This document shows, piece after piece, positions 43,143-51,574 of a stretch of DNA of 64,000 nucleotides. A program made the position numbers and the translations under genes. The DNA comes from Crocinitomicaceae bacterium (GTDB lineage Bacteria > Bacteroidota > Bacteroidia > Flavobacteriales_D > Crocinitomicaceae), in the NCBI GenBank assembly GCA_016708105.1, contig JADJGJ010000002.1:1046659-1110658 (forward strand), in the 5' to 3' direction. A model generated the notes under the pieces. That model ran no database searches, had not been told where the DNA came from, and worked only from the letters and a program-made list of their open reading frames with translations. Numbering within the stretch: the stretch's first letter is position 1; every line of letters starts with the position of its first letter.

Positions 43143-43592
43143 ATGGTTGATAAAGAGACACTACAGGAAACCGTACGAACAATTTTCAGTCATTATCTTG
43201 AAAAAAACGGACATCGGAAAACCCCCGAAAGATTTGCTATTCTTGCTGAAATTTATGCACACAAAGGTCATTTTGATATTGAATCACTCTATGTTAAAAT
43301 GAAGAATAAAAATTACCGTGTCAGTAGAGCAACATTATATAATACGATGGAATTGCTTTTAGCTAGTAATTTGGTACGTAAGCACCAGTTTGGCGGCAAT
43401 TTAGCTCATTTTGAAAAGGCACATGGTTTCAGTCAACATGATCACGTGATTTGTACAAATACCGGTGAGGTGATAGAATTTTGTGATCCGCGCATTGAAA
43501 AAATCAGAGCTACAATTGAAGAATTGTTCAATGTAAAAATTCATCACCATTCACTCTATTTCTATGGTGAAAAAATAGTGGATCAAAAATAA
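43143..43592 (+). CDS. Fur family transcriptional regulator, reduced cysteine set
   Basis: 149 residues from ATG 43143; in-frame ATG 43131 and much longer starts overlap the divergent MFS gene. Winged helix (KTPERFAILAEIYAHKGHFDIESLY, RVSRATLYNTMELLL) followed by the C-terminal metal domain. The usual C-x-x-C-G of the structural zinc site reads CTNTG (Cys104, Thr107), and the C-terminal CxxC pair is absent (YGEKIVDQK). Regulatory ligands such as His99 and His101 remain. Fur proteins sense Fe, Zn or peroxide and usually repress. It heads the STAS-purA-ostA unit. Confidence 0.88.
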   Translation: MVDKETLQETVRTIFSHYLEKNGHRKTPERFAILAEIYAHKGHFDIESLYVKMKNKNYRVSRATLYNTMELLLASNLVRKHQFGGNLAHFEKAHGFSQHDHVICTNTGEVIEFCDPRIEKIRATIEELFNVKIHHHSLYFYGEKIVDQK

Positions 43593-43597
43593 GTTAC

Positions 43598-43948
43598 ATG
43601 GCTTTAAACATTTTGGAAAAAAAGCACAACCGTTGCATTGAACTTGCATTATCAGGTTCTGCGCTTACTGAAGATGATTTTTCTCCCTTGATTTCTAAAT
43701 CCAATACTTTAGCCGCAGCCGGTAGCAGCCGTCTGATTTTAAATCTTGAAGGCATTCACCTACTTAATAGTCTTGGCATTAGTGCATTAATTAGAATATT
43801 CACTCGCTGCCGCAATACCGGCGGTGATTTATATGTTGTTAATATCTCAGACAAAATTAGTCAGGTGCTTTTGCTTACTAAACTAAATACAGTCCTTAAT
43901 ATTGCACCTTCCGTTGAGGAAGCAGTTAGTAAGTTTAAAGCGGAGTAA
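43598..43948 (+). CDS. STAS-domain protein (anti-sigma-factor antagonist type)
   Basis: 116 residues, one STAS domain. The pattern LILNLEGIHLLNSLGISALIRIF (about 46-68) matches the conserved strand-loop-helix of SpoIIAA-type antagonists; Ser58 is at the place of the phosphorylated Ser (usually DSSG). Such proteins bind an anti-sigma kinase when dephosphorylated. It starts 5 bases after the fur stop. A SpoIIE-type phosphatase gene lies downstream in the same run, which could dephosphorylate it. No kinase (RsbW-type) is visible here. Confidence 0.85.
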   Translation: MALNILEKKHNRCIELALSGSALTEDDFSPLISKSNTLAAAGSSRLILNLEGIHLLNSLGISALIRIFTRCRNTGGDLYVVNISDKISQVLLLTKLNTVLNIAPSVEEAVSKFKAE

Positions 43949-43995
43949 ATTGCAATCTTAATTGATTTTTTTTACTCATCAAAAGAAAATATACC

Positions 43996-45270
43996 ATGAG
44001 CGTAGACGTATTGTTGGGCATGCAATGGGGCGACGAAGGCAAAGGAAAAATTGTTGATGTTGTAGCCCCAAAATATCAGATTATTGCCAGATTTCAAGGA
44101 GGACCCAATGCCGGGCATACCCTTATTTTTGAAGGAAAAAAACATGTACTTCATACAGTACCTTCCGGAATTTTCAGAAAGGATACTATCAATATTATTG
44201 GCAATGGGGTGGTCATTGACCCTATCACCCTACGCGGTGAAATTGAAAAAATTGAAGCACACGGAATCAAAGTGGCAGGCAATCTGCTCATCTCAAAAAA
44301 AGCGCATTTAATTTTGCCTACACATAAAATTCTTGATCGTCTTTCAGAAGAATCAAAAGGACATCAGAAAATTGGATCAACTCTAAAAGGAATTGGCCCA
44401 ACCTATATGGATAAAACAGGCAGAAACGGTTTGAGAATGGGCGATACGCAATTGTCAATCTTCAAAGAGAAGTATGATGCGCTGGTGAACAAACACAAAA
44501 AAATTCTTGGTAATTATGATTACGCCTCACTCCTTGCTGAAACTGAAAAGCAGTGGTTTGATGCTATTGAATTTTTACGTCAGATTGAATTAATTGACAG
44601 TGAGTATTACATCAATAATGCATTGGCTGACGGTAAAAAAATTCTGGCTGAAGGCGCACAAGGTACCTTGCTTGACATTGACTTTGGAACATATCCTTAT
44701 GTCACTTCTTCAAATACCGTAACAGCAGGAACCTGTACCGGACTTGGTGTGGCACCTTCATGCATTGGTGAGGTGATTGGTATTTTCAAAGCATATTGTA
44801 CGCGTGTTGGTAGTGGTCCTTTTCCAACAGAAGAAGCCAATGAAACCGGTGCTAAAATTCGTGAAATTGGACATGAATACGGCGCAACAACCGGACGTGA
44901 ACGCCGCTGCGGTTGGATAGATTTACCGGCTCTGAAATATGCGTGCATGATAAACGGCGCTACACAAGTGGCCATGATGAAAGCTGATGTGCTTGACAGT
45001 TTTGATACCGTGCGTGTTTGCACTCATTATGAAATTGATGGCAAGATGCAGGATATTTTTCCTTATGATTTGGACGGATTAAACGTAAAACCAATCTACC
45101 GCGAATTCAAAGGATGGAAAAAAGATTTAACCAAAATGACTAGTCTTGACCAAGCACCGGCAGAATTTTTAGCATACATTGCATACTTAGAACAAGAATT
45201 GCACGTTCCTGTATCTATTGTCTCTGTAGGACCAGACAGAGAGCAGACCATCATACGGAAAAAAAGTTGA
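43996..45270 (+). CDS. purA: Adenylosuccinate synthetase
   Basis: 424 residues. It makes adenylosuccinate from IMP, aspartate and GTP in AMP synthesis. The N-terminal P-loop SVDVLLGMQWGDEGKGKIVD is diagnostic. Also IGNGVVIDP, STLKGIGPTYMDKTGRNGLR, EGAQGTLLDIDFGTYPYVTSSN and GATTGRERRCGWIDL. The gene is standard length (about 420-430). It is followed by ostA with overlapping codons (TTGA). Confidence 0.97.
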   Translation: MSVDVLLGMQWGDEGKGKIVDVVAPKYQIIARFQGGPNAGHTLIFEGKKHVLHTVPSGIFRKDTINIIGNGVVIDPITLRGEIEKIEAHGIKVAGNLLISKKAHLILPTHKILDRLSEESKGHQKIGSTLKGIGPTYMDKTGRNGLRMGDTQLSIFKEKYDALVNKHKKILGNYDYASLLAETEKQWFDAIEFLRQIELIDSEYYINNALADGKKILAEGAQGTLLDIDFGTYPYVTSSNTVTAGTCTGLGVAPSCIGEVIGIFKAYCTRVGSGPFPTEEANETGAKIREIGHEYGATTGRERRCGWIDLPALKYACMINGATQVAMMKADVLDSFDTVRVCTHYEIDGKMQDIFPYDLDGLNVKPIYREFKGWKKDLTKMTSLDQAPAEFLAYIAYLEQELHVPVSIVSVGPDREQTIIRKKS

Positions 45271-46802
45271 GAACAACACGAAAAAATACTTTCCAATGGG
45301 CGCTTTTAACAGGCGTCCTTTTTTTTACCCGGCTAGTTCTTGCGCAGGATGCTCCGGTAAGGCTTATTTTTGCTGAAACTGTCAGTGATTATAAAGGGCA
45401 AGTAAATACCACCAAGGCAATTGGCAACGTGCAATTTGAGTATCAAAACAGTAAGCTTTTTTGTGACTCAGCTATCTTTTTGCGCACTCCCAATCTTATA
45501 TATGCTTATGGTCATGTTCAGGTTAACCAAGGTGATACGGTGAATTTGTTCTGTGATTCTCTTTTTTATAATGGCAATACAAATATGTCTGAATTGCGTG
45601 GGCATGTGAGGTTGAGAGATAATGAATACAAATTGCTTACAGACTCTATGGATTATGATGGCAATTTGGCCATGGGGTATTATCAGGCGGGGGCTGTGAT
45701 CACAAGTATTAAAGAAGATTTGAAATTAACTTCACGCAAAGGATCGTACTTTTCAAATTCAAAAACATTTTTTTTTCGTGACAGCGTGCATGTAACCCAT
45801 CCTGAGTATGAATTGTTCAGTGACACTCTTGAGTTCAGAACTAACGCCGCCACTGCGCATTTTCATGGTCCAACCAAAATACTTTCTGACTCAGCTGAAA
45901 TTCATTGCAACCGGGGAATTTACTATACGCGCACAAATTATATTCAGCTTTGGAACGGAGCGTCCATGCTAGAACGGGGCAGAACATTAGAGGCAGATAG
46001 TTTGATTTTTGATCAGGAAAAAGATGAGGGACAAGGCTTTTGCCACGTGCGCATGTACGATTCAATGGAGCAGGTTTTATTTTTAGCTGATTACTTTTAT
46101 AAATCACCATTTGATACCGTAATCCAATTATTGGACAACGCTCACGTAATTCAATTCAGTAGGCAGGACACCCTTTTTCTTTCGGCTGATACAATAACGT
46201 ATTATACAGATACCTTGAGCAATATGTCAAAGTCAATAGCTACAGGGAGAGTTGAAATTATTCGGGCTGAATTTATGGTGGCTTGTGATTCGGCTTATTT
46301 CAATGAAACGGATTCAATTATTAAGCTGCATAAAAATCCGGTGATTTGGAGTGACTTGACTCAACTAAGCGGTGATTCAGTGCTTGCAACCTATTATAAT
46401 CAGGAATTTCATTTGTTAAAAATATATGAACACGCTTTTATTGCTACTGAGCAAGACAGCATTCACTATGACCAAATCAAAGGCCAATACATGACAGCCT
46501 ATTTGGATTCAGGTAAAATATCAAAAGTATTTATTGATCTCAATGCTCAAACCAGATATTACCTTTCTGAAACAAGCAAAGACAGCCTAGGATATGAAAT
46601 TAAAACCCTTACCGGAATGAATGAAATAGACTGTAATGATATTTTGATTCATTTTAAAAATTCAGAAATCAGCAAGGTTAGCTTTAATGTGCAGCCCGCT
46701 GGCAGTTACACGCCAATAGAAGAAATTCCGGATAACGATCTTTTCCTCAAAGGTTTTGTCTGGCAAATTCAGCGTAAACCCGTCAGAGTATTTATAGAAT
46801 AA
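45267..46802 (+). CDS. OstA-like/LptA-type periplasmic protein
   Basis: 511 residues from a TTG start overlapping the purA stop (TTGA); no ATG is in frame before the signal peptide (WALLTGVLFFTRLVLAQ). Repeated strand patterns of the OstA/LptA jelly-roll follow: AIGNVQFEYQNSKLFCDSAIF, YAYGHVQVNQGDTVNLFCDSLFY, ELRGHVRLRDNEYKLLTDSMDYD and so on to about residue 460. LptA-type proteins carry LPS across the periplasm. Bacteroidota commonly have such long OstA-like proteins. The partner permease genes are not in this window. Confidence 0.85.
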   Translation: MRTTRKNTFQWALLTGVLFFTRLVLAQDAPVRLIFAETVSDYKGQVNTTKAIGNVQFEYQNSKLFCDSAIFLRTPNLIYAYGHVQVNQGDTVNLFCDSLFYNGNTNMSELRGHVRLRDNEYKLLTDSMDYDGNLAMGYYQAGAVITSIKEDLKLTSRKGSYFSNSKTFFFRDSVHVTHPEYELFSDTLEFRTNAATAHFHGPTKILSDSAEIHCNRGIYYTRTNYIQLWNGASMLERGRTLEADSLIFDQEKDEGQGFCHVRMYDSMEQVLFLADYFYKSPFDTVIQLLDNAHVIQFSRQDTLFLSADTITYYTDTLSNMSKSIATGRVEIIRAEFMVACDSAYFNETDSIIKLHKNPVIWSDLTQLSGDSVLATYYNQEFHLLKIYEHAFIATEQDSIHYDQIKGQYMTAYLDSGKISKVFIDLNAQTRYYLSETSKDSLGYEIKTLTGMNEIDCNDILIHFKNSEISKVSFNVQPAGSYTPIEEIPDNDLFLKGFVWQIQRKPVRVFIE

Positions 46803-46817
46803 TTTTATCTTTACTCC

Positions 46818-49800
46818 GTGAAATTTCGGTTTGCCATTCTGCTAATTTTTGTTGCCCAGTTTGTTCTGGCGCAAAATGATTTTCCTTTTGGCAAAATCAA
46901 GGTTAGAAATTTTACGGCAAAAGACTATACCGCCACGGCACAAAACTGGGATATAATTCAGAATAACGAGTATTATTTTTACATAGCTAATAATGGGGGA
47001 ATTCTTGAATTTAACGGAGAAAGCTGGTCCAAAATAGAACTTGAAAACAGTGAGCACCCGCGTTCATTTGCTAAAAATGATACCGGACGCATTTATGTGG
47101 GTGGACGCGGTGAGTTTGGTTATCTTGATTATGATGCGATGGGCAAAACAGTCTATCACAAACTTTCACACCCGGTTGATACCATTGAGTTTTCAGATGT
47201 ATGGAATGTCTACTGCATTGGTGAACACACCTGCTTTGTAACCAGCAGCCATATCTTCATTTATTTTGAACAGAATATTGAAGTGATTGAAGTACCCGAT
47301 GGCGAACGCATAAAAACCAGTTGTTCTATTGATGAAGTAATAATCTGCACGTTTGAAAGAACCGATGGCGACCTTTCTTATGTTTTGAGAGGGAATAAAT
47401 TTTTTGAAATCCAGAATTCTATCAAAGTTTCTCCTGCTATTATTTATGAAGAAGAGGGAAAAAAAATAATCATTGACGACAAAGGAAATTTTCATGAGTT
47501 TCAGCAAAATGGAAGCGCTTATCAAATGGTTTTACAAACCAATCGTAAGTTGAATGTTGGTGAAGGTTTTAAAATAAATAACATTGCTATACAGAATAAT
47601 TTAATTGTTACCGGCACGGCAGGCAATGGCGTATTGATCTTTGATATGAAAGGTAATCTGGTGAGAACTTTTATGGAAAAAGATGGTCTTGAAAATTTAG
47701 AAATCAGAAAAATATTTTTTGATCAGTACAGCAATATCTGGTTGGGCAATGATAATGGAATCACCTTTGTTGAAACATCTGATGCAATCACATCATTTGA
47801 TAAGGATTTTGGCATTACCGGAATTACAGAAGATATCTATTTGAAAAACGGAGAAATTTATTTGGCAACGCATACTGATTTGTTTAAAAGTGAATTCGGC
47901 AATGGAACCATGTCATTTAAAAAACAAAATGTATTTGGCATGGAATTATACCAATTGCGTGAATATACTTTCTCTGATGGAAAAACATACGTGCTGGCAA
48001 TTGCGAATGATGGAGTATATTATTTAGATGATCAAATGCAAAAACATCTCATTGGAGATTTGTATGCATGGGATTTATTTCAGTCTACAAAAAATCCTGA
48101 CATGATTTATGTTGGTTTAGATGGTACCGGAGTAGGTTCTATCTCCTATGTCAACGGAAAATTTATATATAATGGTATTTATGACGGAACCACCGGTGAA
48201 GTGCGTTCGGTGATTGAAATTCAAGGAAACGTCTACTATTCAGTTAAACGAGAAGGAATCTATCTGTTGGATACAACAAAAAATCAAAATGAAAACATCT
48301 TGCCCGGATTGTTACCATTAAAGGATACAACCAACTATTATGAGCAATTTACGCTGGGAGTATTTAGAGACAGAGGTTATGTTGGTACCTCAAATGGCTT
48401 GTTTGAAATTGAAGGTAAAAACTTAGTTGCTTCAGAACTCAACCAAGGGCAATTCATTGAAGAGAAACTATTGGTGCATCGCATTTTTAATGATGACAAT
48501 GAAAAAATGTGGATGGTGATTTTTCACAAGGCAGATACTAAAGATGAATATTCAGAAATTGGATACATGGATTTTTCATCAGATACAGCAATTTGGGTTT
48601 CAGCTCCCTTTAAACAAATATCAGATGATGTAATTTATTCTCTCAAACGCGACAAAAATGGCATCTATTGGTTTGGCGGCGGACGTAAAGTTTATGCCTA
48701 TAATCCCGAGGCAACTTCTAATTTTGCTCAGCCATTCAACTCTTACATTTATCAAGTATCACTTAATGAAGATTCTATTTTTCAATATAACACACACAAA
48801 ATACTTTCTACAGAACATCGCATTGTATATGCGCAGAATTCAGTTCGTTTTGATTTCACATCTACTGCTTATCTTGGTGGATTAGAAAATGAGTATAGCT
48901 GGTATCTTGAAGGTTTTGAATCAGATTGGGGAAAATGGAAATCAACAAATTTTACAGAGTATCAAAGGTTAACTGAAGGTGATTATGTTTTTCATGTTCA
49001 GGCTAAAAACTATTATGGTTATGAGAGCACTGAAGCAACCTTTTCATTCACTATTTTACCACCATGGTATCGCACTGCGTGGGCATATATCGTATACATC
49101 ATTTTATTTATTTTACTTATCTATATTATAATTCGCGTATCTATTGCGCGGGTTAAATCTCAGAAAGAAGAACTTGAAAAAATTGTACAAGAGCGCACGC
49201 ATGAAATTGCAGAACAAAATCATTTGCTTGAGCATCAAAAAGCAGAAATTGAAGAGAAAACAAATGATATTCTTGATTCAATCAAATACGCGAAAAGAAT
49301 TCAGAACACCATTTTGCCGGGTGAAGATAAACTCAGACAAATTTTTGATCATGATCATTTTGTGTTGTATAAACCAAAGGATATTGTATCAGGTGATTTC
49401 TACTGGGCTGCGCGATTTGAAAATAAAACTATTTTTTCAGCCATTGATTGTACCGGTCATGGTGTGCCCGGAGCTTTCGTAAGTATTGTTGGTTTTAATG
49501 GGCTCAACCGCACGGTAAATGAATTCAAATTGAGACAACCGGCTGCCATTCTTGACAAGTTGACTGATTTAGTGGTTGATACTTTTTCACAAAGTGAATC
49601 CAATATCAAAGACGGAATGGATATTGGTTTGTGCGCCATTGATAATGAAACGTTGAAACTTGAATTCTCCGGGGCAAATAATCCGCTGTTATTGGTGCGT
49701 GAAAAAGAAGCAATTGAACTTAAACCGGATAAACAACCAATCGGTGAATTTGAAGAACGCAAACCTTTCACCAATCATGAAATACAATTGCAAAGCGGTG

Positions 49801-50015
49801 ATTGCGTCTATGTTTTTTCAGATGGATATGCCGATCAATTTGGTGGACCAAAGGGAAAAAAATTAAAATACAAAGCATTAAAAGATTTGCTGGTTGAAAT
49901 ATCTCAACTTGAAATGAAGGAACAACTTACACGTCTTGATCAGGCTTTCAATGCATGGAAAGGTGAGTATGAACAATTGGATGATGTTTGTCTGTTTGGT
50001 GTTAAAATAAAATAA
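46818..50015 (+). CDS. Sensory beta-propeller/Y_Y_Y protein with SpoIIE-type PP2C phosphatase
   Basis: 1065 residues from a GTG start. Signal peptide 1-18; a beta-propeller-like sensor of about 600 residues; Y_Y_Y domain about 672-747 (FTSTAYLGGLENEYSWYLEG, GKWKSTNFTEYQRL); a membrane helix about 755-777; coiled coil 780-825; and a SpoIIE phosphatase from about 831. Metal-binding Asp residues are in SGDFYWA (about 859), AIDCTGHGVPGA (about 877), SDGYADQFGG (about 1000) and DDVC near the end. The architecture is that of a periplasmic sensor with a cytoplasmic Ser/Thr phosphatase output. It lies 15 bases after ostA. Confidence 0.92.
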   Translation: MKFRFAILLIFVAQFVLAQNDFPFGKIKVRNFTAKDYTATAQNWDIIQNNEYYFYIANNGGILEFNGESWSKIELENSEHPRSFAKNDTGRIYVGGRGEFGYLDYDAMGKTVYHKLSHPVDTIEFSDVWNVYCIGEHTCFVTSSHIFIYFEQNIEVIEVPDGERIKTSCSIDEVIICTFERTDGDLSYVLRGNKFFEIQNSIKVSPAIIYEEEGKKIIIDDKGNFHEFQQNGSAYQMVLQTNRKLNVGEGFKINNIAIQNNLIVTGTAGNGVLIFDMKGNLVRTFMEKDGLENLEIRKIFFDQYSNIWLGNDNGITFVETSDAITSFDKDFGITGITEDIYLKNGEIYLATHTDLFKSEFGNGTMSFKKQNVFGMELYQLREYTFSDGKTYVLAIANDGVYYLDDQMQKHLIGDLYAWDLFQSTKNPDMIYVGLDGTGVGSISYVNGKFIYNGIYDGTTGEVRSVIEIQGNVYYSVKREGIYLLDTTKNQNENILPGLLPLKDTTNYYEQFTLGVFRDRGYVGTSNGLFEIEGKNLVASELNQGQFIEEKLLVHRIFNDDNEKMWMVIFHKADTKDEYSEIGYMDFSSDTAIWVSAPFKQISDDVIYSLKRDKNGIYWFGGGRKVYAYNPEATSNFAQPFNSYIYQVSLNEDSIFQYNTHKILSTEHRIVYAQNSVRFDFTSTAYLGGLENEYSWYLEGFESDWGKWKSTNFTEYQRLTEGDYVFHVQAKNYYGYESTEATFSFTILPPWYRTAWAYIVYIILFILLIYIIIRVSIARVKSQKEELEKIVQERTHEIAEQNHLLEHQKAEIEEKTNDILDSIKYAKRIQNTILPGEDKLRQIFDHDHFVLYKPKDIVSGDFYWAARFENKTIFSAIDCTGHGVPGAFVSIVGFNGLNRTVNEFKLRQPAAILDKLTDLVVDTFSQSESNIKDGMDIGLCAIDNETLKLEFSGANNPLLLVREKEAIELKPDKQPIGEFEERKPFTNHEIQLQSGDCVYVFSDGYADQFGGPKGKKLKYKALKDLLVEISQLEMKEQLTRLDQAFNAWKGEYEQLDDVCLFGVKIK

Positions 50016-50046
50016 TTCAATTCAATTCAATGCATTGCATAAAACT

Positions 50047-50589
50047 ATGAATGTAAAAAAGAATCTCAGCGGAATTTTGTTGATTGCAAGCATTATCATT
50101 TGGTTGATATGTGCATTTCTGGTTTGGTCAGGCGGTGAAATGGTGAAGGCGTTTTATGTTCACCTCACTTTGTTTCAAACCGTAATTGTTGTTGCCTTGG
50201 CTGGTATATATCTGATTGATGCATTTGGAAATAAGGAAAGTAAATTGTTCCGTTTTATTACACTTGGTTCAGGAATTTTCATCTCAGTTTTTGCACTTTT
50301 GGTATGCTTTAATATAATTTCATTTTTATCAACTTGGAATTGGCTGGTGGCCTTTGCTATTTTGTACACGGCTTTTGTACAAATTCAATTGATGCGCTGG
50401 GGACAACGTGTACATCAAATCACCCGATTTTCTGCCTTGTTTGTTTTACTCTGTGATCTTTTTCTGGTAATTTTCTTCGTCACTAAATCGCATCACGCAG
50501 AGTTGCGGTTTTGGGTTAATTTAGCCGTGATGATCTCTATTGTTTTTACCTTAACGGGTATGTATTTTTTGAGAAAGAAATCTAATTGA
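50047..50589 (+). CDS. Polytopic membrane protein, unknown
   Basis: 180 residues from ATG 50047 (an upstream TTG is possible). Five hydrophobic helices: ILLIASIIIWLICAFLVWSG, LFQTVIVVALAGIYLIDAFG, LGSGIFISVFALLVCFNIISFL, WLVAFAILYTAFVQIQLM and LFVLLCDLFLVIFFVT, plus a further one near the C-terminus. No family recognised. It begins 31 bases after the phosphatase gene and may be the last gene of that transcript. Confidence 0.72.
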   Translation: MNVKKNLSGILLIASIIIWLICAFLVWSGGEMVKAFYVHLTLFQTVIVVALAGIYLIDAFGNKESKLFRFITLGSGIFISVFALLVCFNIISFLSTWNWLVAFAILYTAFVQIQLMRWGQRVHQITRFSALFVLLCDLFLVIFFVTKSHHAELRFWVNLAVMISIVFTLTGMYFLRKKSN

Positions 50590-50622
50590 AGCGGCTAGTT
50601 CTTAAGTCAGAAATTCATTAAT

Positions 50623-51534
50623 TCATTCAATTCCGTTTGCTTTGTTTTCTCTGGCATAATCTTCAGTGATTGGAAAAAATCCATTCTTTCTGATAATAGA
50701 CTGTCCATCGTCTGACAATTCAAAAAGTAAAAATTCTCTGATCATTTCAGCAGGTACGCCATTGAAGTACTGATACAGTGGTCGCACCAGTGGATAATCA
50801 CCATTAGTAATGGCATTTGACTCATACGGGGAGTATGAAATATCTTCACCTTCAGTGTACAAATACATGGCCCAAATTGAATTGTTCGGTTTACCATTCC
50901 AGTCGGTGATAAATCCAACACCAACATAACCTAAACCATACGGATCATTTTCAACTGCAGTTAGAATTTCTTGATTTGAACTCATTTGTTGTATGGCTTC
51001 ATCAAAACCTTCATCTCGTACAAATCTGTTCTCAAGAAAACGATAGGTACCTGAATTTTGATTTCTTCCATAGATGTTGATTGGATGATCTTCACCTCCT
51101 AGTTCTTTCCAATTTGTAATGTCACCGCTCAAAATTCCTTTCAATTGCAAGGTGGATAAACTATCTACTTTATTTTGTGGATGCGCAATAAAAGCTACTG
51201 CATCCATTGCTATAATTGCTTGCACTGGATTTACGCCGTTTTGCATTGCACTGATTCTTTCGTCATCACTCATTTTACGTGAACTGTTTGCAATACTTGT
51301 TTCATTTGCAATCAATGCTTCGATTCCTTTGGATGATCCTTCACCGGTCACGTCAAAATCTACATCGTGATTTTCTTTAAACTCATCGCTCAATTCTTTT
51401 ACCAATAAAAACTCTGTGTCAGATCCTTTAATGATTATATTTTCTCTGGTAATTTCTTCATTTAAATTTCCTTCTGTTTTGCAACTATTCAGCATTAGCA
51501 TGGCTACACCAAAATAAATAATATGCGTTTTCAT
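50623..51534 (-). CDS. pstS: Phosphate-type ABC substrate-binding lipoprotein (PstS-like)
   Basis: 303 residues. Lipobox LNSC within MKTHIIYFGVAMLMLNSCK. PBP-like domain: IIIKGSDTEFLLVKELSDEF, GEGSSKGIEALI (phosphate-contact turn), SRKMSDDE, AVAFIAHPQN, ITNWKELGGED and YGRNQNSGTYRFLE. This matches PstS/PBP proteins that bind phosphate. No pstCAB genes are near, so it may be an orphan or a phosphate sensor. Confidence 0.87.
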   Translation of the reverse strand: MKTHIIYFGVAMLMLNSCKTEGNLNEEITRENIIIKGSDTEFLLVKELSDEFKENHDVDFDVTGEGSSKGIEALIANETSIANSSRKMSDDERISAMQNGVNPVQAIIAMDAVAFIAHPQNKVDSLSTLQLKGILSGDITNWKELGGEDHPINIYGRNQNSGTYRFLENRFVRDEGFDEAIQQMSSNQEILTAVENDPYGLGYVGVGFITDWNGKPNNSIWAMYLYTEGEDISYSPYESNAITNGDYPLVRPLYQYFNGVPAEMIREFLLFELSDDGQSIIRKNGFFPITEDYARENKANGIE

Positions 51535-51574
51535 GGGTACTAGATATATGTTTTTTTATTCATGTTTTAATTCA

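Noticed and set aside
43002..43592. Longer start for the fur-like gene
   Set aside because: The extra 47 codons overlap the divergent MFS leader and do not match the family.
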